DNA from: Streptomyces corallincola
Lineage (GTDB): Bacteria > Actinomycetota > Actinomycetes > Streptomycetales > Streptomycetaceae
Length of the DNA: 64,000 nt
Direction of reading: 5' to 3'
Assembly (NCBI RefSeq): GCF_019104725.1
Contig: NZ_JAHRXF010000027.1
Coordinates: 1 to 64,000 of the forward strand
Part shown: in pieces, positions 33,796 to 42,841 of the stretch
Layout of the letters: each line of letters opens with the position of its first letter
Numbering within the stretch: position 1 is the stretch's first letter
Program-made: the position numbers and the translations under genes
Notes under the pieces: generated by a model
What the model was told of the DNA's origin: nothing
Databases searched by the model: none
The model's input: the letters and a program-made list of their open reading frames with translations, nothing else

Positions 33796-35241
33796 TCAGG
33801 CCGTCGTCGCCGGGAAGGTCGGGTACTCCACGCCCGAGACGTGCTGGACGACCCGGACGACCTGGCAGGAGTAGCCGAACTCGTTGTCGTACCAGAGGTA
33901 GAGGATCGCGTTGTCGCCCTCGACCTTCAGGGCGCCGCCGTCCACGATCGAGGCGTGCCGCGAGCCGATGAAGTCGCTGGAGACGGCGTCGGGGGCGGTG
34001 GTGAAGTCGATCTGCCGCTTGAGCGGCGAGGTCAGCGAGACGTCCCGCAGATACTCGTGGACATCCTCGCGGGTGGTCTCGCGGGCGAGCTGGAGGTTCA
34101 GGATGGCGATGGAGACGTCCGGCACCGGGACGCGGATCGAGCTGCCAGTGATACGTGCCTTCAGCTCGGGCAGCGCCTTGGCGACGGCGGACGCGGCACC
34201 CGTCTCGGTGATCACCATGTTGAGCGGCGCGGACCGGCCCCGGCGCTCGGCCTTGTGGTAATTGTCCAGCAGGTTCTGGTCGTTGGTGAACGAGTGCACG
34301 GTCTCCACGTGCCCGCGCAGTACCCCGTACTCCTCCTCCATCGCCTTCAGCGGCGGGACGATGGCGTTGGTGGTGCAGGACGCGCAGGACAGGATGCGCT
34401 CGTCCGGCTTGACGGTGTCGTGGTTGACGCCGTGCACGATGTTCGGCACGTCGCCCTTGCCGGGCGCGGTCAGGACGACCTTGTCGATGCCGGGCCGCAG
34501 ATGCCGGGACAGCCCCTCGCGGTCGCGCCAGTTGCCGGTGTTGTCGATGAGGATGGCGTCCCGGATGCCGTACGCCGTGTAGTCCACGTCGGCGGGGTCG
34601 GCGGCGTGGATGAAGCGGATCGCGTTGCCGTTGGCGACGATCGTGCCCGCCTCCTCGTCCACGGTGATGGTGCCCTGGAACTGGCCGTGAATGGAGTCGC
34701 GGCGCAGCAGCGAGGCCCGCTTCACGAGATCGCCGGGGCCGCCGCCGCGCACCACGACCGCGCGCAGCCTGAGGCCGTTGCCGGAACCGGCCTTCTCGAT
34801 CAGCAGCCGGGCGACGAGCCGCCCGATGCGGCCGAAGCCGTAGAGGACGACATCGCGCGGTTCGCGGCGCTCGATGCGGTCCGCACCGGTGGCACCGGCG
34901 ACCGCCTCGGCGGTGAACTCCTCGACGGACAGGCCCCGTTCGTCCTCCTGGTAGCGCGCCGCGAGCATGCCCAGGTCGATCTGGGAGGGGCCGAGGTCGA
35001 GGCCGGTGAGCGCCCGCAGGAACGGCATGGTCTCCATGACCGACAGCTCCGCGCCCGCGATCTGCCGGGCGAAACGGTGCGTCTTGAGGATGCTGACCAC
35101 CGACTTGTTCACCAGGGAGCGGCTGTGCAGGAGGACGGTCACGTCCCGCTCGCGGTGCAGCTTCCCGATGATCGGGATCATCGACTCCGCGATCTCCTCG
35201 CGGATCTTCCAGTTGGTGAACGAGTCGTCGTTGACAGTCAC
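33796..35241 (-). CDS. gap: Glyceraldehyde-3-phosphate dehydrogenase, long form
   Basis: A 481-aa GAPDH that oxidises glyceraldehyde-3-phosphate to 1,3-bisphosphoglycerate, with an extra N-terminal domain of about 125 residues (NDDSFTNWKIREEIAESMIP) found in the long GAPDH subfamily. The Rossmann domain starts at VVLYGFGRIGRLVARLLIEK. The catalytic Cys is in SCASCTTNAIVPPL and the active-site His in VHSFTNDQNLLD region; SIRVPVPDVSIAILNL and LYLWYDNEFGYSCQVVR are typical. It starts at GTG 35241. The long form often works in gluconeogenesis or alternative conditions; no other glycolytic gene is adjacent. Confidence 0.93.
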   Translation of the reverse strand: MTVNDDSFTNWKIREEIAESMIPIIGKLHRERDVTVLLHSRSLVNKSVVSILKTHRFARQIAGAELSVMETMPFLRALTGLDLGPSQIDLGMLAARYQEDERGLSVEEFTAEAVAGATGADRIERREPRDVVLYGFGRIGRLVARLLIEKAGSGNGLRLRAVVVRGGGPGDLVKRASLLRRDSIHGQFQGTITVDEEAGTIVANGNAIRFIHAADPADVDYTAYGIRDAILIDNTGNWRDREGLSRHLRPGIDKVVLTAPGKGDVPNIVHGVNHDTVKPDERILSCASCTTNAIVPPLKAMEEEYGVLRGHVETVHSFTNDQNLLDNYHKAERRGRSAPLNMVITETGAASAVAKALPELKARITGSSIRVPVPDVSIAILNLQLARETTREDVHEYLRDVSLTSPLKRQIDFTTAPDAVSSDFIGSRHASIVDGGALKVEGDNAILYLWYDNEFGYSCQVVRVVQHVSGVEYPTFPATTA

Positions 35242-35414
35242 GGAACCATCTTTCGAGCTAGGCAGCGCTCATATGATAACCACACGTGTTTTCGGTGCTC
35301 GGGGGTGGTCCGAGGCGCCCCGAGGGGGCGCGGGCCTGCTGAATCAGGGTGGAACAGCGCCGGAAAGCCGGGTCGTGCGTTGCGCGCTGCGGGGTGCGTG
35401 ATCATCGTCGGGGG

Positions 35415-36656
35415 GTGAGTACGCCCTCCGTCCCCCGGCCCGAACCGCACCCCTCCGCCGGGTCCGGCGGCTCAAGTGGTCCCACCGGCGCCGCGGTCCG
35501 CCGCCGCGGCGGCCCGGCGCGGGCGGCGCGGCACCGCGTCCCGGACGGCGCGCCCGCCGCCGTCGCCCTGTTCGCCGTCGTCCGCCTCGCCGGACTCGCC
35601 GTCGTCGTCGCCGCCAACGGCGCCACGGGCCGCCCCCTGTTCCGCGACCTGGCGCACGCCTGGGACGCGCGCTGGTACCTGAACATCGCCGAGCACGGCT
35701 ACGGGCGGCTCATCTGGATCACCCCGACCGGCGGCGTCCAGACCGACTGGGCGTTCTTCCCCCTCTATCCGGCCCTGATCCGCGCCGTCACCGCCGTCAC
35801 CCCGCTCGGCCCCGGCCCGGCCGCGCTGCTCCTCTCCTGGGCCGCCGCGCTCGTCGCCGCGTACGGCGTCTACGTCCTCGGGCACCGGCTGTACGGGCGG
35901 GCCGCCGCCACCGCGCTCGTCGGGCTGTGGGCCGTCCTGCCGCACGCGGTGGAGCTGACCATCGCGTACACCGAGTCGCTGTTCGCGGCGCTCGCCGTCT
36001 GGTCGCTGTACAGCGTGCTGCGGGGCCGCTGGCTGTGGGCCGGGGTGCTCGCCGCGCTCGCGGGGCTGGCCCGGCCGACCGGGTTCGCTGTCGCGGCGGC
36101 CGTCTGCGTCGCAGCCGCCGTGGCGGTGGTGCGCGGACGCGGACGCGCCCCCGCCGCCCTGTGGGCGGGCGCCTGCCTCGCCCCGCTGGGCTGGCTCGGC
36201 TACGTCCTCTGGGTCGGGCGGCGCACCGGCGACCCGCTCGGCGGCTACTTCGCGGTGCAGCGCGCCTGGGACTCCCGGTTCGACTTCGGCGCCGGGGCCC
36301 TGAGGTTCCTGCGGGCGCTCCTCGAACACGGCGGCGGGGTCGTCTACCCGGTCGCCGTGCTCCTCGTCCTCGTCTCGGTCGTCCTCTTCGGCCTGCTCTG
36401 CCTCGACCGGGCCCCGCTGGTCCTGCTCGTCTTCACCGGTGTGCTGATCGTGCTGGTGCTCGGCGGCTCCGGCTCCTTCTCCTCCAAGCCGCGCTTCCTG
36501 CTGCCGGTCTTCCCGCTGCCCGTCCCACCCGCGCTGGCCCTCGCCCGCGCCTGGCGCCGACGTCCGGCACAGGCCCTGCTCGTCGGCGCGGCCCTGACCC
36601 TCTTCTCCCTGGGCTACGGCGCCTACGTCGTCGTGGTGGCGCACTCGCCGCTGTGA
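35415..36656 (+). CDS. PIG-V-type polyprenol-dependent mannosyltransferase, multi-pass membrane protein
   Basis: A 413-aa glycosyltransferase with about nine to ten transmembrane helices after a Pro/Arg-rich N-terminus. The luminal loop-1 motif WDARWYLNIAEHGYG (the W-D-x-x-W-Y-x-x-I-A pattern of the GPI-mannosyltransferase/PIG-V family) carries the catalytic-type Asp. TDWAFFPLYPALIRAVTAVT follows. Such actinobacterial proteins add mannose or related sugars to lipids or exported proteins. The GTG at 35415 overlaps a G-rich ribosome-like stretch. No partner gene is apparent. Confidence 0.82.
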   Translation: MSTPSVPRPEPHPSAGSGGSSGPTGAAVRRRGGPARAARHRVPDGAPAAVALFAVVRLAGLAVVVAANGATGRPLFRDLAHAWDARWYLNIAEHGYGRLIWITPTGGVQTDWAFFPLYPALIRAVTAVTPLGPGPAALLLSWAAALVAAYGVYVLGHRLYGRAAATALVGLWAVLPHAVELTIAYTESLFAALAVWSLYSVLRGRWLWAGVLAALAGLARPTGFAVAAAVCVAAAVAVVRGRGRAPAALWAGACLAPLGWLGYVLWVGRRTGDPLGGYFAVQRAWDSRFDFGAGALRFLRALLEHGGGVVYPVAVLLVLVSVVLFGLLCLDRAPLVLLVFTGVLIVLVLGGSGSFSSKPRFLLPVFPLPVPPALALARAWRRRPAQALLVGAALTLFSLGYGAYVVVVAHSPL

Positions 36657-36737
36657 GCGGAGGGGCGGTCAACTCCCGGATCAGTGAGCCCTGTTGATAC
36701 AAATGATCACCCGACGCCGGATCTGGGAGGTACGCCG

Positions 36738-37430
36738 ATGAGGCTGCACACGCACACCTGGGGGACCGGGACACGGACCGCTGTCCTGGTGCACGGCATC
36801 ATGTCCGACCACCGCACCTGGCACCGGGTCGCCCCGGAACTCGTGGACCGCGGTTACCGGGTCGTCGGCGTCGATCTGCGCGGGCACGGAGCGAGCGGCC
36901 GGGGCGGATACGGTGCCGAGAGCTGGGCCGACGACCTCGTGGAGACGCTGCCCGGCGGGGCGGATCTGGTGATCGGCCACTCCCTGGGCGCGCTGGCGCT
37001 GGTCCTGGCCGTGGAACGGCTCGCCCCGCGCCGCGCCGTCTACTGCGACCCCGCCTGGGACATCGGGGACCGCGCCACGGCCGCCGCCTCCGGCTACCCG
37101 CAGTTCAAGGACGCGCCCCGCGCCATGATCCGGCACTTCAACCCGCGCTGGGACGATGCCGACGTGGACGTGGAACTGGCGACCCTGGAGCTGTGGGACC
37201 CGGCGACGGCCGCCGCGCTGCCCGGGGTGTACGCCGTGCCCCGCACTCCCAAGAGCGCGGCCGTCCCCTCGCTGGTGGTGCTCGCCGACCCCAGTGATCT
37301 GATCCGACCGGCCGGCGCGGAGGAACTGGTCCGCCGGGGGTTCGAGGTGCGGACGGTCACGGGCGCGGGGCACACGCTGTACCGGGACGACTTCGCGGGG
37401 TTCATGGGGGCGCTGGAGGGCTGGATCTGA
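36738..37430 (+). CDS. Alpha/beta hydrolase
   Basis: A 230-aa hydrolase. Oxyanion-hole HG in VLVHGIMSDHRTWHRVAPEL; nucleophile elbow IGHSLGALALVLAV (Ser); acid Asp in LVVLADPSDLIRP; catalytic His in VTGAGHTLYRDDF. Cytosolic. Substrate unknown. GGGAGGTACGCCG before the ATG at 36738 decides the start; an in-frame codon at 36684 lacks a ribosome site. Confidence 0.9.
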   Translation: MRLHTHTWGTGTRTAVLVHGIMSDHRTWHRVAPELVDRGYRVVGVDLRGHGASGRGGYGAESWADDLVETLPGGADLVIGHSLGALALVLAVERLAPRRAVYCDPAWDIGDRATAAASGYPQFKDAPRAMIRHFNPRWDDADVDVELATLELWDPATAAALPGVYAVPRTPKSAAVPSLVVLADPSDLIRPAGAEELVRRGFEVRTVTGAGHTLYRDDFAGFMGALEGWI

Positions 37431-37496
37431 CCCACCGGGCTGCTGTGCGAAGGCCCGTATCCGGGGTAGGCGGGTGGGCCCGAGGAAAGGATCGTC

Positions 37497-37817
37497 ATGA
37501 CGACCTACGTCATCAGTGTGCCCGGCACCTTCACCGGGGAGGTCGGGGCGGACACCCGCGCACGCCTCGGCCGGGCGCTGCGGCCCGCCGACCCGCACGG
37601 CACCCACCTGGGCGACGTCGAGGACCTGGACGCGCTCAGCGTCAACGACGACAACACCTTCACCCTGCGCCTCACCGTCGAGGCGGACACCGGCCCGCAC
37701 GCCGAGCAGGAGGCCCGCAGGATGGCGGGCTCCGCACTGCGGGACGCGGGCCTGGACGAGGACGTGGCACCGCTGGGACCCGCCGTGATCACAGGCATCG
37801 ACTCCGAGGTGGAGTGA
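37497..37817 (+). CDS. Conserved hypothetical protein
   Basis: A 106-aa acidic, soluble protein (TTYVISVPGTFTGEVGADTR, then DLDALSVNDDNTFTLRLTVE). The alternating strand pattern followed by a helix and 'ALRDAGLDEDVAPLGPAVIT' looks like a small alpha/beta sandwich. No family with a known function is recognised. AAAGGATCGTC precedes the ATG. Confidence 0.72.
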   Translation: MTTYVISVPGTFTGEVGADTRARLGRALRPADPHGTHLGDVEDLDALSVNDDNTFTLRLTVEADTGPHAEQEARRMAGSALRDAGLDEDVAPLGPAVITGIDSEVE

Positions 37818-38146
37818 CCGGCCGCAGGGGCGGGATGAGCGCGGCAGCGGGCGCGCGGTGTGTCCGGCGGGGTCGCCGGGTTGTCCGCCGGTCGGAGGGC
37901 GGTGTCCGCCGCACGCTGGTCAAGGAGACATGTCGATAAACAGGGCTTCTTGATCCCGCAGAGTTCCCGGCGGGTACGGCACCGGTCGCGGCTGCCCCGC
38001 CCGGTGCCTCGGCGCGCCCCCGCCCACCCCGTTCCCGGCGTGTCGAAGGCGTGGCCCAGGTCACTGAGGGACGATGGACAGCGTCCGGTGTGGCACGGGG
38101 GTGAGGCGCCCGGACGCTGGGGCGATCCGGAGGGACGGGCGGCGGG
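37818..38146. promoter_or_regulatory. Leader region of the selenocysteine operon with two hairpins
   Basis: A 329-bp gap. GGCACCGG (37978-37985) pairs with CCGGTGCC (38001-38008). CAGCGTCCGG (38079-38088) pairs perfectly with CCGGACGCTG (38110-38119) around a 21-nt loop, ending 27 nt before the selA ATG. I looked here for the tRNA-Sec gene and found no T-loop or UCA-anticodon arm. The second hairpin could affect selA expression. Confidence 0.45.
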
Positions 38147-39571
38147 ATGGAAGAGACGACAGCGGCGAGGCGCCACCGGGAGGCCGAGCCGTACGGGGCC
38201 GACCGGGACCCGGCGTCCGGCCGTACCACCGGCACCCCGGCCGCCCCCACCGGCACCCCGGCCGCGCTCGCCGACGCCCGGCGCCGTATCCCCCGTACCG
38301 ACGTCCTCCTGCGGGACCCCGCGCTGGCCGTCGCCGTGGAGCGGCTGGGGGAGCGGGTGGTGAAGGCGGCCGTGCGGGACGCGCAGGAGCGGGCGCGGCA
38401 GGGGGCGGTGGCGCCGGAGCGGGTGGCGGACGCGGCCGTGGCGCTGCTGCCGGAGACGGCGGGCGGGCTGCGGGCCGTGATCAACGCGACCGGGGTGCTG
38501 CTGCACACCAACCTGGGCCGCGCCGCGCTGTCGGCGGCGGCCCGGCGGGCGGTGGCGACGGCCGCCGGACCGACCGACGTGGAACTCGACCTCACCACCG
38601 GCGTCCGTGCCCGGCGTGGCCGGTCCGTGCTGGCCGCGCTGCGCGACCGGGTGCCCCGCGCGGGCGGTGCGCACGTCGTCAACAACGGGGCCGCCGCGCT
38701 CTGCCTGGCCGCCACCGCGCTCGCGGCCGGACGGGAGATCGTGGTCGGCCGGGGCGAAATGGTGGAGATCGGGGACGGCTTCCGGCTGCCCGACCTGCTG
38801 GTCTCCACCGGCGCCCGGCTCCGCGAGGTCGGCACCACGAACCGCACCACCGCCGCCGACTACGCCGCCGCGATCGGCCCCGACACCGGGTTCGTGCTCA
38901 AGGTGCACCCGTCGAACTTCGTCATCACCGGGTTCACCCGCGCCGCCGAGGTGCCCGAACTGACCGGGCTCGGCGTGCCCGTCGTCGTGGACATCGGCTC
39001 CGGACTGCTCGCCCCGCACCCGGCGCTGCCCGACGAACCCGACGCCGACTCCCAACTCCGCGCCGGTGCCGACCTCGTCACCGCCAGCGGCGACAAACTC
39101 CTCGGCGGACCCCAGTGCGGACTGCTGCTCGGCCGGGAGGACCTCGTACGGGGGCTGGCCCGGCACCCGCTGGCCCGTGCGCTGCGCGTGGACAAGCTGA
39201 CGCTGGCCGCGCTGGAGGCCACGCTCACCGGACCGCCCACGCCCACCACGACCGCGCTCACCGCCGACCCCGCCGGGCTGTGGCGCCGCGCCGAAGACCT
39301 CGCCACGCACCTGACCGCCCTTGGCGCCGACGCCCGCGCCGTCCGGAGCGAGGCCACCGTCGGCGGTGGCGGTGCCCCCGGCGTCACCCTGCCCAGCGCC
39401 GCCCTGTCGCTGCCCGAGCCGTACGCGGCGGCCCTGCGCACCGGCGCCGTACCGGTGGTGGGGCGGCTGGAGGCGGGCCGGTGCCTGCTGGACCTGCGGG
39501 CGGTCCCCGCCGAGGACGACGAGCGGCTGGCCGGAGCCGTGGCAGCGGCCCGCCCGGCCGCGGAGAGGTAG
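38147..39571 (+). CDS. selA: L-seryl-tRNA(Sec) selenium transferase SelA
   Basis: A 474-aa PLP enzyme that converts seryl-tRNA(Sec) to selenocysteinyl-tRNA(Sec) with selenophosphate. RRIPRTDVLLRDPALAVAVE and ETAGGLRAVINATGVLLHTN, LGRAALS are the conserved N-terminal parts; VVNNGAAALCLAATALAAGR and EMVEIGDGFRLPDLL follow; the PLP Lys is in TASGDKLLGGPQCGLLLG. The first 40 residues are a low-complexity extension. It is the first gene of selA-selB-selD, with selB 7 bp downstream. Confidence 0.95.
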   Translation: MEETTAARRHREAEPYGADRDPASGRTTGTPAAPTGTPAALADARRRIPRTDVLLRDPALAVAVERLGERVVKAAVRDAQERARQGAVAPERVADAAVALLPETAGGLRAVINATGVLLHTNLGRAALSAAARRAVATAAGPTDVELDLTTGVRARRGRSVLAALRDRVPRAGGAHVVNNGAAALCLAATALAAGREIVVGRGEMVEIGDGFRLPDLLVSTGARLREVGTTNRTTAADYAAAIGPDTGFVLKVHPSNFVITGFTRAAEVPELTGLGVPVVVDIGSGLLAPHPALPDEPDADSQLRAGADLVTASGDKLLGGPQCGLLLGREDLVRGLARHPLARALRVDKLTLAALEATLTGPPTPTTTALTADPAGLWRRAEDLATHLTALGADARAVRSEATVGGGGAPGVTLPSAALSLPEPYAAALRTGAVPVVGRLEAGRCLLDLRAVPAEDDERLAGAVAAARPAAER

Positions 39572-39578
39572 GGCCGCC

Positions 39579-41363
39579 ATGCACGTCCTCGCCACCGCGG
39601 GACACGTGGACCACGGCAAGTCCGCCCTGGTCCGCGCGCTCACCGGCATGGAACCCGACCGGTACGCCGAGGAACGCCGCCGGGGCCTCACCCTGGACCT
39701 CGGCTTCGTGTGGACCGGCCCCGACGGGCCCGGCGGCGAACGCCTCGCCTTCGTGGACGTCCCCGGCCACGAGCGGTTCGTGTCCACCATGCTCGCCGGG
39801 GTCGGCCCGGTGCCCGCCGTGCTGTTCGTCGTCGCCGCCGACCAGGGCTGGCAGCCCCAGTCCGCCGAGCACCTGGCGATCCTCGACGCGCTCGGCGTCC
39901 GGCACGCCGTGCTCGCCGTCACCCGCAGCGACCTCGCCGACCCCGAGCCCGTCCGCGCCGACGCCGTCGAACGCCTCGCCGCCACCTCGCTGGGCAAGGT
40001 GCCCGCCGTGGCGGTCAGTTCGGTCACCGGTGCCGGACTCGACGACCTGCGCGCCGAGCTGTACGCGCTCAGCGCCGCCCTGCCCGCGCCGGACGCGGAC
40101 GCCGACGTACGGTTCTGGCTCGACCGCTCGTTCAGCGTGCGCGGGCACGGCACGGTGGTGACCGGCACCCTCGGCGCCGGCACTCTGCGCGTCGGGGACC
40201 GCCTCGTCACCGGCGACGGCACGGCCGTGCTGCGGGTCCGCTCGTTGCAGAGCCTGCACGACGACCTCGACACCGTGGGCCCGGTCGCCCGCGTGGCCGT
40301 CAACGTGCACGGGGCCGACGACGCCGACCTCCGGCGCGGTCAGGTGCTGCTCACCCCCGACCGCTGGCTGCGCACCGAGCTGACCGACGTGCGCGTCACC
40401 GGCGAGGCGCCCGGCGACCTGCCCCGGAACGTCACCCTCCACCTCGGCACGGCCGCCGTCCCCGTGACCGTACGGCCGCTAGGCGCCGACACCGCGCGGC
40501 TCGCGCTCGGCCGGGCGTTGCCGCTGCGCGTCGGGGACCGGGCGGTACTGCGCGAACCCGGCGGCACCCGGCCGCCGTGCGCGGTCACCGTGCTCGACGT
40601 CCGCCCGCCCCGGCTCGGGCGGCGCGGCGACGGCCGGGCCAGGGCCGCCGAACTCGCCGGGATGACCGGCCGCCCCGACGGCGCCGCCGAACTGCGCCGA
40701 CGCGGACTGGTCCGGCGGGCCGACCTGACCGGCATGGGCGCCGTCCCGCCCGCCGCACCCGTCGCCGGTGACTGGCTGGCCGACCCCGCGCACTGGGCGG
40801 CCCTCGGGGAACGGCTGGTCACCGAGACCGAACGGCACGCGAGCGCCCACCCGCTGGAACCCGGACTGCCCACCGAGGCGGCCCGCCGCCTGCTCGGGCT
40901 GCCCGACCGCGCCCTGATCGACGCCCTCGCCGCCCGCACCGACCGGCTCACCGCCCGCGAGGGCCGCCTGCGGCTCGCCGCCGACGCCGCCGACACCCTG
41001 CCCGCGCCGGTACGGGCCGCCGTGGACGCCGCGCGGGCCGACCTCGCACGGACCCCGTTCCGGGCACCCGAGGCCGACCGTCTCACCGAACTCGGGCTGC
41101 GCAAGCGGGAGTTGGCCGCAGCGGTCGGTGCCGGGGCGCTGCTGCGGATCGCCGACGGGATCGTGCTGCTGCCCGGCGCCGACACCGAGGCGGCCGCCGT
41201 ACTGCGCGGCCTGCCCCAGCCGTTCACGGTGAGCGAGGCCCGCCGCGCCCTGGACACCACCCGCCGGGTCGCCGTACCCCTGCTGGAACTCCTCGACGCG
41301 CGGGGGCTCACCGAGCGCGTGGACGAGGGGCACCGGCGTTGCCGGCCGGTGGGGGGAGGCTGA
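39579..41363 (+). CDS. selB: Selenocysteine-specific elongation factor SelB
   Basis: A 594-aa GTPase that delivers Sec-tRNA to UGA codons through the SECIS hairpin. G1 is AGHVDHGKSALVRALTG, G3 DVPGHERFVSTMLAG, and the G4 position reads VTRSDLADP instead of NKxD. EF-Tu-like domains follow (FWLDRSFSVRGHGTVVTGTL), and C-terminal winged-helix repeats that bind mRNA are at about residues 380-590 (FTVSEARRALDTTRRVAVPL). Length is normal. ATG at 39579 directly follows the selA stop. Confidence 0.95.
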   Translation: MHVLATAGHVDHGKSALVRALTGMEPDRYAEERRRGLTLDLGFVWTGPDGPGGERLAFVDVPGHERFVSTMLAGVGPVPAVLFVVAADQGWQPQSAEHLAILDALGVRHAVLAVTRSDLADPEPVRADAVERLAATSLGKVPAVAVSSVTGAGLDDLRAELYALSAALPAPDADADVRFWLDRSFSVRGHGTVVTGTLGAGTLRVGDRLVTGDGTAVLRVRSLQSLHDDLDTVGPVARVAVNVHGADDADLRRGQVLLTPDRWLRTELTDVRVTGEAPGDLPRNVTLHLGTAAVPVTVRPLGADTARLALGRALPLRVGDRAVLREPGGTRPPCAVTVLDVRPPRLGRRGDGRARAAELAGMTGRPDGAAELRRRGLVRRADLTGMGAVPPAAPVAGDWLADPAHWAALGERLVTETERHASAHPLEPGLPTEAARRLLGLPDRALIDALAARTDRLTAREGRLRLAADAADTLPAPVRAAVDAARADLARTPFRAPEADRLTELGLRKRELAAAVGAGALLRIADGIVLLPGADTEAAAVLRGLPQPFTVSEARRALDTTRRVAVPLLELLDARGLTERVDEGHRRCRPVGGG

Positions 41364-41458
41364 GCCGCCCGGCGTCCCGGGCGGCCCCCGTACCCGTATC
41401 CGTATCCACGAGGCACCCGGCGCGGTCCGCCGGTCACGCCCGGTCCGAGGAGACCCCG

Positions 41459-42487
41459 ATGTCGCAGAAGACCACCACCGCACCGGCCCGTGAGGCCGTC
41501 CGGCTCACCCAGTTCGCCCACGGCGGCGGCTGTGCCTGCAAGATCCCGCCCGGGGAGCTGGAGGCCGTGGTCGCGGGGCTCGGCGCCCCGCTCCCCGAGG
41601 GCGACCACACCCTCCTGGTCGGTCTCGCCACCGGCGACGACGCGGCTGTGGTCACCGTCCCCGGCTCACCCGGTACGGCGATGGTGTGCACCGCCGACTT
41701 CTTCACCCCGGTCGTGGACGACCCGTACGACTGGGGGCGCATCGCCGCCGCCAACGCGCTGTCCGACGTGTACGCGATGGGCGGGCGCCCGGTGCTCGCC
41801 GTCAACCTGCTGGCCTGGCCGCGCGACCGGCTGCCGTTCGAGCTGGCCCGCGAGGTGCTGCGCGGCGGGCTGGACATCGCCACCGAGGCGGGCTGCCACG
41901 TGGGCGGCGGGCACAGCGTGGACGACCCCGAGCCGAAGTACGGCATGGCCGTCACCGGGCTCGCGGACCCCGGGCGGCTGCTGCGCAACGACGCCGGGCG
42001 GGCGGGCGTACCGCTGTCGCTGACCAAGCCGCTCGGCCTCGGGGTGCTGAACAACCGGCACAAGGCCACCGGGGAACGGTTCGAGCAGGCCGTCGCCACC
42101 ATGACCGCGCTCAACGCGGACGCCTCCGCCGCCGCCCTCGCCGCCGGGGCCGTCTGCGCCACCGACATCACCGGCTTCGGCCTCCTCGGCCACCTGCACA
42201 AGCTGGCCCGCGCCTCCGACGTGACCGCCGTCCTCGACACCGCCGCCGTGCCCTTCCTGGACGGCGCGTGGGAGGCCGTACGGGACGGGTACGTCAGCGG
42301 CGGCACCCGGCGGAACCTGGACTGGGTCGCCCCGTTCACCGACTTCGGCACCGCCGACGAGGACACCCGGCTGCTGCTGGCCGACGCGCAGACCTCCGGC
42401 GGCCTGCTGGTGGCGGGGGAGGTGCCGGGGGCGCCGGTGATCGGGGAGCTGGTGACGCGCGGGGAGCACTCGATCGTGCTGCGGTGA
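41459..42487 (+). CDS. selD: Selenide, water dikinase SelD (selenophosphate synthetase)
   Basis: A 342-aa enzyme that makes selenophosphate from selenide and ATP. The active-site loop is AHGGGCACKIPPGEL, with Cys (not selenocysteine) and the following Lys. ATP-binding elements: LATGDDAAVVTVPG, VCTADFFTPVVDDPYDWGRI, AAANALSDVYAMGGRPVLAV, GGHSVDDPEPKYGMAVTG and TDITGFGLLGHLHKL. GAGGAG lies 7 nt before the ATG at 41459. With selA and selB it gives a nearly complete selenocysteine pathway; the tRNA gene and a Sec enzyme lie outside the window. Confidence 0.95.
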   Translation: MSQKTTTAPAREAVRLTQFAHGGGCACKIPPGELEAVVAGLGAPLPEGDHTLLVGLATGDDAAVVTVPGSPGTAMVCTADFFTPVVDDPYDWGRIAAANALSDVYAMGGRPVLAVNLLAWPRDRLPFELAREVLRGGLDIATEAGCHVGGGHSVDDPEPKYGMAVTGLADPGRLLRNDAGRAGVPLSLTKPLGLGVLNNRHKATGERFEQAVATMTALNADASAAALAAGAVCATDITGFGLLGHLHKLARASDVTAVLDTAAVPFLDGAWEAVRDGYVSGGTRRNLDWVAPFTDFGTADEDTRLLLADAQTSGGLLVAGEVPGAPVIGELVTRGEHSIVLR

Positions 42488-42841
42488 GGGCGGGCGGTGC
42501 TGGGCTCCTCGGGGCGCGGCCGGCGGGGGCGGGGCAGGCCGGGCGGGCCAAGTGGAGCGGCCGGTTCGGGGAGGGGCGGCGACAGCGCGGGCAAACGGTC
42601 CGGAGTACCCGCGCGGGGCCGCCCCACACCCCCGTGGACCGAGATATTTCCCCGGTGCGCGGGGGGGTCGGCTGCTTTGTCCACCGGTGCGAAAGTGCGT
42701 TAGCCTGCGGCGTATTTTCTCATCGGGCGCGTTCGTGAACAGCGGAAACGCCCATACCAGGAGCCGGGCCGCGCAGCGCACCCGGCGTCGGTTCCGGGGC
42801 CTCGAACCGGGGTCTCCCAGGGGAGCGGAACGAGGGTGCGC
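42488..42841. promoter_or_regulatory. selD terminator and promoter of the hybrid kinase gene
   Basis: A 354-bp gap. A nested hairpin, GGGGCGGC (42573-42580) with GCCGCCCC (42618-42625) and inner GCGCGGG (42585-42591) with CCCGCGC (42608-42614), should terminate the sel operon. Downstream, TTGTCC (42677-42682), an 18-nt spacer and TAGCCT (42701-42706) is a plausible promoter for the kinase, followed by an AT-rich stretch at about 42712-42723. Confidence 0.5.

Noticed and set aside
37818..38146. tRNA-Sec gene (selC) upstream of selA
   Set aside because: I looked for a UCA anticodon arm and a T-loop GTTCGA in this gap and in 42488-42841; neither was found.
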